The position numbers and the translations under genes are program-made. DNA of 39,307 nucleotides from contig LUJQ01000063.1 in NCBI GenBank assembly GCA_001689485.1, positions 235 through 39,541 on the forward strand, read 5' to 3'. The stretch's first letter is position 1, and the number at the start of each line of letters is the position of its first letter. Positions 1 through 8,991 of the stretch are shown piece by piece. The stretch is from Bacteroidales bacterium M6 (lineage in GTDB: Bacteria > Bacteroidota > Bacteroidia > Bacteroidales > Muribaculaceae). A model generated the notes under the pieces. The model made no database searches, had not been told where the DNA came from, and saw nothing but the letters and a program-made list of their open reading frames with translations.

Positions 1-397
1 ACACCTTGTAGGGCGTGCGGTCATCCTTTTTCTTGGAAATGAAACGGTCGTTTGCCGGGCTGTTTTCAGTGAGGTCGTTTGCGACATCCGCGTAATCGGC
101 ATGCCCGGCTTTGACTTTCTCGGTGACGGTCTCCACCGTTATCTCATTGGTTTCCCCGTCTATCTTTTCGATGGTTCGCGTAAGGTATTCATAGCCGTCG
201 TTATCGGTAGTTATACGGTCTAAGTCCCTTTTATTGTCATGCGTATGGGTTTCAACCGGGTTTGCCGGTGCGCCTGCGCCCTGGTTGATTACGACCGAAC
301 TGCCACCGGGATTTCCCGCGATGCCGAGCTTCCGAAGCCTTTTGCTCCTGGGACGTCCCTCGCGGTTATTGGAAACCAAATCGTATTTCTTATCCAT
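1..397 (-). CDS. tail fibre / receptor-binding-type protein, N-terminal part
   Basis: This reading frame starts with ATG at 397 and runs off the left edge, so only about 132 residues are visible. It begins two bases after the stop of the tail-tip gene and continues the tail module. The N-terminus is basic (RPRSKRLRK), followed by a Gly/Ala-rich linker (GNPGGSSVVINQGAGAPAN) and a segment with KAGHADYADVAND, then FISKKKDDRTPYKV. That order of a short anchor, an Ala/Asp-rich repeat-like stretch and a FxxKKxDDxTPY-like motif resembles the start of long tail-fibre or host-receptor proteins of Bacteroides siphophages. The function is inferred from position and this resemblance; the receptor-binding part lies outside the window. 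Confidence 0.6.
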   Translation of the reverse strand, partial: MDKKYDLVSNNREGRPRSKRLRKLGIAGNPGGSSVVINQGAGAPANPVETHTHDNKRDLDRITTDNDGYEYLTRTIEKIDGETNEITVETVTEKVKAGHADYADVANDLTENSPANDRFISKKKDDRTPYKV

Positions 398-399
398 AA

Positions 400-2715
400 T
401 TAGGATTCGTTGTTTTTCTTATATTCGTCGGGGCTTAACTCTGTCAGCACCGCCTCGCTGGTGTCCTTTATCAGGTTCTGTGTGTCTGCCGAAAGCAGGA
501 ATTTTTTCGCATCCTGGTTGGCTTCCGTATATACCGACAGGCCGCCTGATGCAATCCGCATCTCCCCCGACAGGGTGGTATGCCGCCTGGCGTACTGGCT
601 GAACATTGTGCCTATCAGCAAATCCTCGGCCTGCGACACCCGGCCTGCACGGCACATCGTCCGTACCTGTTTGCCGTCCGATGCGGAGATATACGCGCCA
701 CGGGCTGCTGGAACCCCCTCCGCGCTCGTCCCGCAAACCGTGTCGATTTCCAGATCCTCCTTGGCATCGGCATTTATCTGCGCGCTGTATTCCACATCGT
801 CATTGCTGATTTCCCGTGAGAACAGAGTATTGTTGCATATCTTTATTTCAGGGAGCTTGCACAATATCCATGTGTTTTTACCACCGAGCGCGTAATATTG
901 TGGGTCGGTAAGCCGTGTGCCACCTTTTGCTGCCCGCCATGTCCCCCACAACACCTCGACCCACATCTTACCGCCTGACTTCCCTGCCGGGGGATACGGG
1001 AGCGGTTGTCCGTCATCTGCCTTCTGTAAGGCGATTTCCAGGGATGCTGTATGAGGGTTGATACCCGGGCGGTTTGTGCGCCACCCGCCTATAGCGGATG
1101 TCCCCTCCCGGTCGTTCACATCGTAATAGCTCAAATAGCCTGTGGCATTGTTACGCGGGTCATCCTGTATCCACACCCCGTATGTTTTCGACAACGTGCG
1201 GGTGGGTTTGTTACGGGTGTCTGCACTTAGAGCCGAGCGGTTATCCCAACGATATACGGTATCTGAACCATTCGGCTGAAACCTGATGGCTACAGGCACA
1301 TACAGGAAATTACCGTTGGCCTTCCATGACGCCTCCCATTGCGCCAGTGATGGAGGGAATAAATCATACGGCGTACCCAAAAAAATATATTTGCTTAATT
1401 CCTCAAACGGATTGAACCGATAATCGGCCAACAGTTCCATTTTAACCCATATTGCAAGCTTCCCAGTCTCGTCTGCGGGTGGAATATCAACCGGCGTTGT
1501 CTTGAATATCGTACCTCCGCCATTGCCCCTGTTAGAGACAAACACATCAGCGGCATCCATACCGTGACTTACATGTCTCACATAAGCAGCCGCGATTGCA
1601 TCATCGCCTTCCCCGCCCGTGCCGACACCGTAAAGGTGCATGTACGGCCATTTTACGGCGATTCCCTCACTTTCCGAACCGTCGAACTGCGGCACAATCT
1701 TGTAAAACTTGGCCGCATTGTGTACAATTTCTGCATTCTTACCCTTGTCACTAAGCCATATGGTGAAACCAGGGCTGTCGGAACCCACCCAGTCGGCAGG
1801 GTCGGGGCTTTGCAGGTATGAGAACAATGTGGCTTCGCCGTGCTTGAGACCTTCCGGCTTGCGCAATGCCGAAATGTCGGGGTCGGTCGGGAGTTCCCAG
1901 CATTCCTCCCGGTTGATATTGTCCTTCTGCGCATACGGGCTCCAGGTGACCTTGACGTTGTTATACACGCGGTCTACACCCATCGTCTGACTGTCGCCGT
2001 CCCATACCGCCTCGGTAACTGGGGTGCTGTTGTAAAGGGCGTTGAGGTCGTAGACATATACCCGCCCGGCACGTTGCGTGATTCGCAGTGCGAGCGGCTG
2101 CAGAACGCCTTCCAACACCTCCCTGAGGGTGGATGCCTCCCCGTCCTCGTCATAAAAGTTCTCACCCCTCACAAGTATCTCCGTAAGGTCGAGTTTGTCC
2201 CCGCCGGGAATAAGCGAGGTGCTGATAAGCCCCCGGTCGGTAACGGCGTTTATCCCCGCCCTCCCGACACAGAGGCACACCGTGTCATACACGCTGCACA
2301 GCCCCGAGCGGTCGTATTTCAGACGATCCAATATTCCGAAATCCGAGAACGTCAGGGCCACGGTATAGCCGGAAGCCTTCTCGTAAGGCTCCTCGTAGAA
2401 CTCGGGGTCGAGCATGCCGCTCCAATACAGGGCGCTGTCACCGTAGACGTCCATGCGGATGTTCCCGGCTGCAATCGTGTACAGGTCTTCATACGTCCTG
2501 TCGCCGGGGCTTATCACCTTGAGGGTGGCCGTGCTTCCGCATATCACCTGCTCCTTCGCGCCCTCACCCCACTCTATGACCAGGGCGTCGTCGGCATCGA
2601 AATCGAGGGAGCCGATTTTGGCAAACGCCTCGTCGGCCTCCTGCAATATCTCCACACGCCACACCACACCGGCACGGCTTAGAAATTCCCCCATGTATCT
2701 GGGATGTTTCGCCAT
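400..2715 (-). CDS. phage tail-tip / tail hub protein
   Basis: A 771-residue protein encoded directly downstream of the tape measure; its start overlaps the tape-measure stop. In siphophage gene order this position holds distal tail, hub or baseplate proteins that cap the tail tube and carry the receptor-binding apparatus. The N-terminus (MAKHPRYMGEFLSRAGVVWRV) and the acidic beta-rich sequence with many aromatic residues fit a structural protein. The stretch around residues 200-240 (EVLEGVLQPLALRITQRAGR) resembles the hub segment of Bacteroidales phage tail proteins, as I recall them. I see no peptidase or lysozyme motif. Role assigned mainly by synteny. Confidence 0.6.
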   Translation of the reverse strand: MAKHPRYMGEFLSRAGVVWRVEILQEADEAFAKIGSLDFDADDALVIEWGEGAKEQVICGSTATLKVISPGDRTYEDLYTIAAGNIRMDVYGDSALYWSGMLDPEFYEEPYEKASGYTVALTFSDFGILDRLKYDRSGLCSVYDTVCLCVGRAGINAVTDRGLISTSLIPGGDKLDLTEILVRGENFYDEDGEASTLREVLEGVLQPLALRITQRAGRVYVYDLNALYNSTPVTEAVWDGDSQTMGVDRVYNNVKVTWSPYAQKDNINREECWELPTDPDISALRKPEGLKHGEATLFSYLQSPDPADWVGSDSPGFTIWLSDKGKNAEIVHNAAKFYKIVPQFDGSESEGIAVKWPYMHLYGVGTGGEGDDAIAAAYVRHVSHGMDAADVFVSNRGNGGGTIFKTTPVDIPPADETGKLAIWVKMELLADYRFNPFEELSKYIFLGTPYDLFPPSLAQWEASWKANGNFLYVPVAIRFQPNGSDTVYRWDNRSALSADTRNKPTRTLSKTYGVWIQDDPRNNATGYLSYYDVNDREGTSAIGGWRTNRPGINPHTASLEIALQKADDGQPLPYPPAGKSGGKMWVEVLWGTWRAAKGGTRLTDPQYYALGGKNTWILCKLPEIKICNNTLFSREISNDDVEYSAQINADAKEDLEIDTVCGTSAEGVPAARGAYISASDGKQVRTMCRAGRVSQAEDLLIGTMFSQYARRHTTLSGEMRIASGGLSVYTEANQDAKKFLLSADTQNLIKDTSEAVLTELSPDEYKKNNES

Positions 2716-5700
2716 CAGCTCCTTTTTTTGATTTTTGTTTCTTTTTCAATCACACCGACCAGGGTTCTCCCCTCAATCCTGAACACCACCGACCCGGCCA
2801 AACCCGGATCGGAGGGCTTGAGCATAGTCCTGAGTTTGTCGAGCGGCGCCACGACCTCGGGGTTGTTCGACGCCCCGGCATACTCGCCCATAAGCCCTAT
2901 TGTTGGGCCGCTTATGATACCCCCGTTGGCAAACGGCATCAGCCCTATACCCTCTACAATCGCGGCAGAAGCGGCGACAAAGCTGGAAGCGATACCGAAC
3001 CCTGCAAAAGGTATGTATGCGTGGGCGGCAAAGTACGCAGCAGCAGCCAGCTCCATATAACTTGCAGCTGCGGCCTTATTGGCCGCTATCACAGGAATCT
3101 GCGCCACAGCAGTGGTTTCCGCGACTGCCGCTTCGGCAACCTGTGCACCAGTTGACGCTCCGACGGCCACCGCTTCGGCGGTCTTGGTTGTCGTGAACAA
3201 TGCCGATGCCTCACTGAGCATGTTGACAATGTCTACAACGGCCTTAACGCCGTCGTATATCTGCAAAAAGCCATCCACTATGCCGGTAACAGTCTGCCAC
3301 GCGTTGCCGTTACCCTTGAGTGTTTCTGTCAAACCTTCTATACCACCGCCGATACCTTTAATACCGTCCCATCCTTGACGCAAAGTGTCAAAAGCGTTAA
3401 TACCCTCTTTGCGCCACTGTTCGTATGTCGCTATAAGGCTTTCTATATCCGAGCGCTGCTGGTCTGTAACGGGGTTTTCCGTATCATCCAGCATTTTTTG
3501 AAGAGCCCTGATTTTTTCTGTAAGGGCGTCAAAACCCATGCCCTTTATTTTTACGGTGTAGTCACGCCCCGTCAGTGCATTGACTTCGCTTACTTCTTTC
3601 TGCAGTGACGGTATCTCTATACCACGCTGTAAGGCTGCATGCTTCCTTTCAAGCGCCTCGATAATCTCCTGTATGTCCTGAATTTCGTCGCAGCTGGCCT
3701 TTTTCTGCTTCTGCTGGTAGTAGCTGATGGCCGCCTCCAATTCCCCGATGGAATCCAATGCGGAAATATCCGCAGGTTTATTCAAGTCGTCTAAAACATA
3801 GTCCCATGCCTTTTTTAGTTCGTTGAGGTCGTTAATACTTTTCTGCACGGTAACGCGCTGGGTCGCGTCCGCTTTTTCCAGTAGAGCGGTATAGTATGCC
3901 AGTTCACGGCCAAGCTGCTCATACGTCTTAATGTCGGCTATAGGCGTAGGCGCGAAGCCGCTACGCTCCAACTGTCCGCGCAGTTCCTCCAGCCGCTTTA
4001 TTTCGGCATCTACCCCGGCGATATTCTCGGCGGTAGCCTTTTGGCGTAAAGTGCGCTGGTAACTTATTTCGCGGTCTATGTCCTCTAACGTATTTAGCGT
4101 AGCCGGGCGTTCAGCCGCTTTTTGTACCAGTTCGATAGCCTCGCGTGCCTTTTCCCAGCGTGCTATTTTTTCGCGTATAACGCGCTGCTCCTCGGTGTCG
4201 GCCCCGGTGAGTTTCTTTTTATAAATTTCAATATTGGTGCTTAGTTCCTCGTATGTCTTGGGGTCAGCTACGGCAGTTTTCTTTTTTACGCTGCGCTGGG
4301 TGCCTAACCCGGTCATACTCTCTAAGACCTTTTTACGCGCTTTAAGTTGGTCGTTATAGGCGCGTAACCGCTTAATCTCGGCGGTATCAGTTGTATTTTT
4401 TAGGCTCTTTTCGGTTTTGTCGATAGCATCGGTTAGCTGTTGCCATGTCATTTCACCAACCTTAACCTCGGAATTAGCACCAGTCAGCCCACGGTTTATT
4501 TCCGCGCTAACCTCGCCTGTCTTTTTGGTAATGACATCTAACCGCTTTTGTAATTCTGCCTCGGTTGCGGCAGCATCGGCCATGTCCTTTTTAGCCTGTT
4601 TGTATTCCTCGGTTTCGACTTCTACCGTATAAGTCTGCACATAGCCGGTGTTACTACCTCCGGCGGTGCGCACTTGTGTAGTCTTATGCTTTCCGGCTCG
4701 CTCTAACTCGGCTTTACGCTCGGCCGCCAGTTCTTTGTTAATCGAAGCCTCGGCGATTTTTGCGGCTAACTGCTTCGCCTGTGCTTCGTAGCCAATCTGC
4801 TTTATATATAGCTGGCTTTTTTCTGTAAGTATTTTATACCATTCTTCGGCGGTCTTATGTGCGCCGAAAAGTTCGCCGTATGTTTCGTTTAGACGTTGTA
4901 CGGCCTCCTTTGTATTCTTTTTGGCTTTAATGAGGTCGCCCAGTGCTTTAACGTCCCGGTCTATCTGCACTTTGGCGGCGGCGGCGGCATGGGTATAGTC
5001 GTCGGTCGCGTCGTCTAACTTCTCGGCACTCTCGGTAGCATCGTCGGCGGCATTTACGAAAAACTCGATAATGGTAGTAACCGCCGCGATAGCCGCACCG
5101 ATACCAGTAGCGATTAACAAACCGCGTAGCGCGATTTTTAGAGCCGTGGCACTGTACGCGCCGCCTTTCATAGCGGAACTGAAAACACGCACCACAGCGG
5201 CGGCAGATTTACCGCGTAGCCCTAAAGCAACCATCGCTACACTTGCAAGTTTAGCGCGTGCGGCTACTAACGTCTGCTGTACGTTGAGCTGCTTAAACGT
5301 GGTAATAAGTATCGCCGCACTTGACCCGGTGCTAAGTAGTCCGGCGGTAAAATTGATATACGGCTGTGCGGCAGATGTGACCTCGGCGATAATATCTATA
5401 AAAGCCGCCCATTGATTACGCAGCATTTGGTTTACAGCCTCGCCGTGGCTGCTCATGTCAGCGTAGGCGGCATCCATCGTACCGGCACTGTTTACCATGT
5501 TGGCGACGTTGGCAGTAAACTTGTCTGCTAACTCGCCCTGCAAAGGTATCAGAGCGCGGATAGCCTCGGCACTGCCAAACAGTTTGCTATATACCTCCTG
5601 CTCCAGCAAGCCGTTAGCCTGTGCGTATGCCTTAACGCTACCGTCTAACTGGGTTAGGAAATTTTGAAAACCTCCGGCGGCTTGTATTGCGGCGGCATCA

Positions 5701-6494
5701 AACTGTATGCCCATCTTAGCCGCCATATCGGCAGCCTCACTGCCAGGTTTGACCAGCGCGGTAAATATCGCGGCTAACTGTGTGGAAACCTCGGCCGTGT
5801 TACCGCTCACGCCTGTAAGCGTGGCAAAGGTTCCCATAAGTTCGTCGATAGACACGCCCAGCGTGGCGGCATTACCTGTTACTCTCGGCAGGGCTTGCGC
5901 TAACTGTTCAAATGAGGTTACGCCGTTTTTGGCGGTGAGCTGTATTTTGTCCTGTATGTCGGCCGCCGCGCTCCACTCCAAACCGTAGTTTTTGATTAGC
6001 GTAGAGGTTACGCCAACAACTTTGTTAATATCAGCCAAACCGCCTACAGCTGACCGGGCCGACGTATTCAAAAACTCTATCCAGTTATCTTCCGGCACGC
6101 CGTTAGATATTGTTTGATAGAGGCCGTTAGCCAGTAGGTCGCGTGCTATAGGTATCTCCTTTGCTAAGTCTGCTACCTCGTCTTTGAGTTGCTTAAACCC
6201 TGCGCTGTCTTTCCCAGCCATCGTGTTAGCCTCTTTCATAGCCTTGTTAAATCCCTCGCTCTCGCTGATGATAGAATTTAACTGGTTGGCTATTTGGTTT
6301 ACGGCTCGGTCAACGCCTTGCAAACCTTGTACGGCGGCACTCCAATTAACCAGCGACGTTTTTAACGCCTCTGACTGTTCAAGCGTGGAAGCCATAACGG
6401 CGCGTAGGCCGTTAGCATCCTGTGCTATCGCCCTAAAGCCTTTGCCGTCGCCGTCCAGCTTAAATGTAATTGATATGGTGCCTTTTCCTGCCAT
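2715..6494 (-). CDS. tail tape measure protein
   Basis: At 1259 residues this is the largest phage gene, placed directly after the tail chaperone genes as expected. The N-terminal 350 residues match the TP901 tape-measure core (regular helical segments, then GVTSFEQLAQALPRVTG). A hydrophobic stretch near residues 455-484 (LLIATGIGAAIAAVTTII) is the kind of segment proposed to cross the host membrane on DNA ejection. From about residue 680 to 1010 it is charged and helical with repeated hairpin-like units. The C-terminus has a long Ala-rich hydrophobic segment, then ANGGIISGPTIGLMGEYAG, a signature common in tape-measure C-termini. By the usual rule of about 0.15 nm per residue, a tail near 190 nm is predicted. 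Confidence 0.93.
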   Translation of the reverse strand: MAGKGTISITFKLDGDGKGFRAIAQDANGLRAVMASTLEQSEALKTSLVNWSAAVQGLQGVDRAVNQIANQLNSIISESEGFNKAMKEANTMAGKDSAGFKQLKDEVADLAKEIPIARDLLANGLYQTISNGVPEDNWIEFLNTSARSAVGGLADINKVVGVTSTLIKNYGLEWSAAADIQDKIQLTAKNGVTSFEQLAQALPRVTGNAATLGVSIDELMGTFATLTGVSGNTAEVSTQLAAIFTALVKPGSEAADMAAKMGIQFDAAAIQAAGGFQNFLTQLDGSVKAYAQANGLLEQEVYSKLFGSAEAIRALIPLQGELADKFTANVANMVNSAGTMDAAYADMSSHGEAVNQMLRNQWAAFIDIIAEVTSAAQPYINFTAGLLSTGSSAAILITTFKQLNVQQTLVAARAKLASVAMVALGLRGKSAAAVVRVFSSAMKGGAYSATALKIALRGLLIATGIGAAIAAVTTIIEFFVNAADDATESAEKLDDATDDYTHAAAAAKVQIDRDVKALGDLIKAKKNTKEAVQRLNETYGELFGAHKTAEEWYKILTEKSQLYIKQIGYEAQAKQLAAKIAEASINKELAAERKAELERAGKHKTTQVRTAGGSNTGYVQTYTVEVETEEYKQAKKDMADAAATEAELQKRLDVITKKTGEVSAEINRGLTGANSEVKVGEMTWQQLTDAIDKTEKSLKNTTDTAEIKRLRAYNDQLKARKKVLESMTGLGTQRSVKKKTAVADPKTYEELSTNIEIYKKKLTGADTEEQRVIREKIARWEKAREAIELVQKAAERPATLNTLEDIDREISYQRTLRQKATAENIAGVDAEIKRLEELRGQLERSGFAPTPIADIKTYEQLGRELAYYTALLEKADATQRVTVQKSINDLNELKKAWDYVLDDLNKPADISALDSIGELEAAISYYQQKQKKASCDEIQDIQEIIEALERKHAALQRGIEIPSLQKEVSEVNALTGRDYTVKIKGMGFDALTEKIRALQKMLDDTENPVTDQQRSDIESLIATYEQWRKEGINAFDTLRQGWDGIKGIGGGIEGLTETLKGNGNAWQTVTGIVDGFLQIYDGVKAVVDIVNMLSEASALFTTTKTAEAVAVGASTGAQVAEAAVAETTAVAQIPVIAANKAAAASYMELAAAAYFAAHAYIPFAGFGIASSFVAASAAIVEGIGLMPFANGGIISGPTIGLMGEYAGASNNPEVVAPLDKLRTMLKPSDPGLAGSVVFRIEGRTLVGVIEKETKIKKRS
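3505..4450 (-). repeat. about six degenerate 50-60 residue helical-hairpin repeats inside the tape measure
   Basis: Translated units begin near residues 682 (MTWQQLTDAIDK), 743 (KTYEELSTNIEIYKKKL), 802 (TLEDIDREISYQRTL), 851 (KTYEQLGRELAYYTALL), 912 (SIGELEAAISYYQQK) and 985 (GFDALTEKIRALQKML). Each has the form xxYExLxxxIxxYxxxL, a short polar turn, then xxIxxLxxxRxxL. Units 743+802 and 851+912 also look like a duplicated pair. The DNA is diverged, so this is an old internal duplication visible in protein only. Confidence 0.7.
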
Positions 6495-6499
6495 ACGGT

Positions 6500-7155
6500 T
6501 TACTGGTTTATTTCGTCGCCTAATCGGTGCGCTACTTCTTCAAATCGTTTTCGTTTTTCCTCTGCGGTGAGCTGGGGGGCTTCGCTTCGGTGGTTTTGTT
6601 TTTTCTTATCCCCCGGCAGCGGTAAAAGCTGCTTGGGCGTTATTTTCTTCTTGACGTGCGGCTGTATGATTATCGCGGCTACCGTCCGGGCGCGTTCCCA
6701 TGCGTCGCGGTTTTGCCCCTCGGTCATTTCGCGCCATGCCTTGCAGATGTTTTCAAACTCGCCAAAAGTACATTTGCAAAAATCATCGTGCGACATTCCT
6801 ATACAGCCGACGGCGATACCTAAAAGGTCATAGACCCCTATTTGCGTTTTCTTTTTTTTTCACCGTCCGCGTCGCCTCTAGGTTCAGCCTCGGCGGTTAT
6901 AGCCTCGTTCCACTCCGTCATATCTTCCGGGGTGAGGCTGTCGGCAAATTCCATCAGCGACAAATCAAACGGTTTGCCCTCGCGCTTTGCCGCCGACACT
7001 ACACAGCACCATAGATAGGTACATAGGTCGCTAAAACTGGTGGGGTCTATCTCGGTAATCTCTCGGCCGGTTTCCTGCTTGAAACGCAGCATAGCCCCCA
7101 TAGTGGGGCTACAGGGGTATGCCGTGCCGTTTATATTTATTTCGATGCGTTTCAT
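6500..7155 (-). CDS. tail assembly chaperone G-T fusion (programmed -1 frameshift)
   Basis: Ribosomes that slip back one base on the A9 run (6852-6860, minus-strand A_AAA_AAA in the zero-frame phase) after codon 101 of chaperone G would read KKTQIGVYDLLGIAVGCIG and continue without a stop into the 98-codon frame that ends at 6500. The fusion is about 218 residues. The joined sequence (IAVGCIGMSHDDFCKCTFGEF) makes a continuous chaperone T domain. The internal ATG at 6796 sits in the middle of it, so that 98-codon frame is not an independent gene. G and G-T proteins of long-tailed phages coat the tape measure and recruit tail tube subunits. The next gene, starting at 6494, is the tape measure. 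Confidence 0.88.
6838..7155 (-). CDS. tail assembly chaperone G
   Basis: A 105-residue protein beginning with ATG that overlaps the tail tube stop. The sequence MKRIEININGTAYPCSPTMGAMLRFKQETG is typical of small siphophage tail chaperones. It ends in a lysine/arginine tail (GEKKRKRK) encoded by an A-rich stretch that doubles as the slippery site for the G-T product, followed by TAG. It should be made in excess over G-T. The position between tail tube and tape measure is the conserved place for this pair. Confidence 0.85.
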   Translation of the reverse strand: MKRIEININGTAYPCSPTMGAMLRFKQETGREITEIDPTSFSDLCTYLWCCVVSAAKREGKPFDLSLMEFADSLTPEDMTEWNEAITAEAEPRGDADGEKKRKRK

Positions 7156-7637
7156 GCTTCAGGCGCTTCTGCTTCGGGGGTTTCTGTAATTGCGTCCTCG
7201 TTGAGCGTTTCGGGTTCGCCGTCGTTCTCAAGTTGAACGCTGTAACTACTGTCGTCCTGTGCGGGGTCGTCGCGGTCCAGTGACGCGATAACGCATTTAC
7301 CGGCTAAGTAGGGTTCGGTGTCTTTCTCGCGTTCCATGCACTTAACGTCGATGCTCTTGCCCGACTTCCACGCTTTCAAAAGTGCTTTAAAGCCGGTTTC
7401 GCTTTCGCCGTAGAATACAAGTCCCTCGGCCGAAATTGAGTAACTTAGACCTACTACGCCTTTGCCTTTCCACAGCCCGGACGATACTTTTTTTTTAGCC
7501 GCAGGTTTCACGGCGCGGTCTTTTGTTTCGCTGGTAAACGTCGATTTATGGCTGGTGCAATGGCCCACAGCCTTGCCACCGATATATAACAGCATATCGC
7601 TACCATTACAGTAGCCGGTTTTAGTTGTTGTCGCCAT
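7152..7637 (-). CDS. major tail tube protein
   Basis: A 161-residue protein in the tail tube position, between the tail terminator and the chaperone pair. The N-terminus (GSDMLLYIGGKAVGHCTSHK) followed by SETKDRAVKP and a VVGLSYSISAEGLVFYGE strand pattern matches the TP901-1/Phage_tail_2 major tail protein fold: a beta barrel that polymerises into the tail tube. The C-terminus is acidic and Pro/Ala rich. A 126-bp noncoding gap precedes it, longer than any other gap in the tail module, which would suit separate expression control for a high-copy structural protein, though I see no clear promoter there. Confidence 0.85.
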   Translation of the reverse strand: MATTTKTGYCNGSDMLLYIGGKAVGHCTSHKSTFTSETKDRAVKPAAKKKVSSGLWKGKGVVGLSYSISAEGLVFYGESETGFKALLKAWKSGKSIDVKCMEREKDTEPYLAGKCVIASLDRDDPAQDDSSYSVQLENDGEPETLNEDAITETPEAEAPEA

Positions 7638-7763
7638 ATTGTTTATAAATGTTAAAATTTTAGTAAATTTTCGATTTAAGCGCGTTTCGGGTGTCGGGTG
7701 ATACTTTTACTATATTTGTTATCTCCGTGGCTCTAACGCGCTCCTATGCGCTTTTGCGCGGTT
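7638..7763. other. noncoding gap upstream of the tail tube gene
   Basis: 126 bp without a plausible gene. It contains a small GC-rich inverted repeat (GCGC-AAAA-GCGC near 7750) followed on the minus strand by AT-rich sequence up to the tail tube start. I do not find a TAnnTTTG box on the minus strand; TATATTTG occurs on the plus strand near 7711, pointing away from the tail tube gene. An RNA processing site or an attenuating hairpin is possible. Confidence 0.4.
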
Positions 7764-8156
7764 CTACATTTTTGCATTAAATACTAACTGCTGTACAAAG
7801 GCATCATCTTGGTAGGCTTCTTCGCTGTCGCATAGATAGCATCCGCGTAACCTCATTCCGTCATGTTCGGCGGTCACTTGGTCTAATGCGGCGCGTACCG
7901 CCTCAGCCAGTTCTACACCCTCGCCGTATCGCTCCGTAAAGCAAATGACCTCTATTTGTATTTCGTCTGCGCCGGGCTGTCCGCTTTTCTGCGGATTGGG
8001 CGACAGTGAGGTACGGCGGTATAAGATGTATGGCAGTTCCGCGCTATCGGTTGCCACCGGGAAAATCTTTTTAGTCCTTGCGGCTACTTCGGCATCCTCC
8101 AGCAATACGGCGCGGATAATCGCCCCGGCACTTAATGATGTTTTAGGTACAGCCAT
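7764..8156 (-). CDS. tail terminator / tail completion protein (DUF3168-like)
   Basis: A 130-residue protein overlapping the gp10-like gene by 14 bases. The sequence VLLEDAEVAARTKKIFPVATDSAELPYILYRRTS, then QIEVICFTERYGEGVELAEAV, matches the DUF3168/gp17-type pattern: a short helix, the phrase 'P.I.Y', an IQIEV strand and an amphipathic helix. These proteins form the ring that ends tail tube growth and joins the tail to the head connector. It sits just before the tail tube gene, as expected. Confidence 0.75.
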   Translation of the reverse strand: MAVPKTSLSAGAIIRAVLLEDAEVAARTKKIFPVATDSAELPYILYRRTSLSPNPQKSGQPGADEIQIEVICFTERYGEGVELAEAVRAALDQVTAEHDGMRLRGCYLCDSEEAYQDDAFVQQLVFNAKM

Positions 8157-8667
8157 ATTTTTTTGCTACTTTAGTTACACTGTTAATTAGTTCGTTATGC
8201 AAACTTCCTGTAACGCTGTTGCGCACGTCGTCTGCGGTCTTTGCCATAAATCCGTATCGTTTCATAAATCCGCGTGTCCGTCCTGTTTTCCATTTGCCGC
8301 CTACCAAATACCGTGTAGCCCTTTTTGATTTTCGCCACTTGGTACCGGCTTCAGCCCATATCAGTACAGGTTTTTTAAGCCCTTTGCGGTTAATATGAAA
8401 TCCGTATTCTTTGCCACTTTTTCCGGCTTTTTTAGTGCCGATGGTGACACGAAACCCGGCTTTACGCTTAAACACTACGGCGCGTACTCCACGCTCTAAA
8501 TCTTTGTCGGTTCGGATGCTTCCACGCAGATTATTTAATGCGGTTTTGCGCACCCTGTTAGCCTCACGTCTAAAAGCACCTTTTAGGGCTTTCAGCCGCT
8601 TTTTGGTATCCATTTCGGCAAATAACCGCTGTAAATCCTCGTCGTCGTATTGCATTGTCGCCGCCAT
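8143..8667 (-). CDS. HK97 gp10-like tail completion protein
   Basis: A 174-residue, strongly basic protein between the head-tail joining protein and the tail terminator, the conserved place for HK97 gp10 family members. The N-terminal half (AEMDTKKRLKALKGAFRREANRVRKTALNNL) is the usual long basic helix of this family; the central part (RAVVFKRKAGFRVTIGTKKAGKSG) is the beta region. It probably works at the head-tail interface during virion assembly. Assigned by size, charge, the helix pattern and gene order; no catalytic motif is expected. Confidence 0.75.
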   Translation of the reverse strand: MAATMQYDDEDLQRLFAEMDTKKRLKALKGAFRREANRVRKTALNNLRGSIRTDKDLERGVRAVVFKRKAGFRVTIGTKKAGKSGKEYGFHINRKGLKKPVLIWAEAGTKWRKSKRATRYLVGGKWKTGRTRGFMKRYGFMAKTADDVRNSVTGSLHNELINSVTKVAKKYGCT

Positions 8668-8670
8668 AGA

Positions 8671-8991
8671 TTATTTGTTTACACGTTCACAAATTAAGGT
8701 TTTCATGCCCCTGTCGATGTTGGGTATAATGTTAGTTACCGTGTACTCATAGCCGCCCATTTGCTTTACACGCCAGTTCTCCCCTACCGGGTGGGCGTCG
8801 CGTATGTTGAACTCGGCGCGATAGTCCGGGAAATGCTCGCCGACTTCCTCACTACGGCTACCACTTGTTTTTACACGCTCGGCGGCCACAGTTCGGAACT
8901 CTTTGTATGTCGGTGTTTCCTCACCGAAACCGTCAGCATCGCTAACCGGCTTCAGTAGCACCAATTTATATTTCATTCTCCCTGCTTGCAT
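8671..8991 (-). CDS. head-tail joining (closure) protein
   Basis: A 106-residue protein beginning MQAGRMKYKLVLLKPVSDADGFGEETPTYKEF, the layout of the phage head-tail joining family (SPP1 gp16 type): an N-terminal strand, 'GxxxxTxxxx' loop, then RAEFNIRDAHPVGENWRVKQMGGYEYTVTNI, which is the conserved 'W.v...g..Y.I..i' block. It overlaps the connector gene by 26 bases. An internal ATG (M6, at 8976) is an alternative start. It would seal the portal after packaging and provide the docking surface for the tail. Confidence 0.75.
   Translation of the reverse strand: MQAGRMKYKLVLLKPVSDADGFGEETPTYKEFRTVAAERVKTSGSRSEEVGEHFPDYRAEFNIRDAHPVGENWRVKQMGGYEYTVTNIIPNIDRGMKTLICERVNK

Noticed and set aside
1840..2682. 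A 280-codon open frame on the plus strand opposite the tail-tip gene
   Set aside because: It lies entirely antisense to a well-supported structural gene, has no gene-like motif, and its length follows from codon bias of the opposite strand.
6500..6796. Independent 98-codon gene before the tape measure
   Set aside because: Its ATG lies inside a domain that continues upstream in the same frame; it is the downstream half of the G-T frameshift product.
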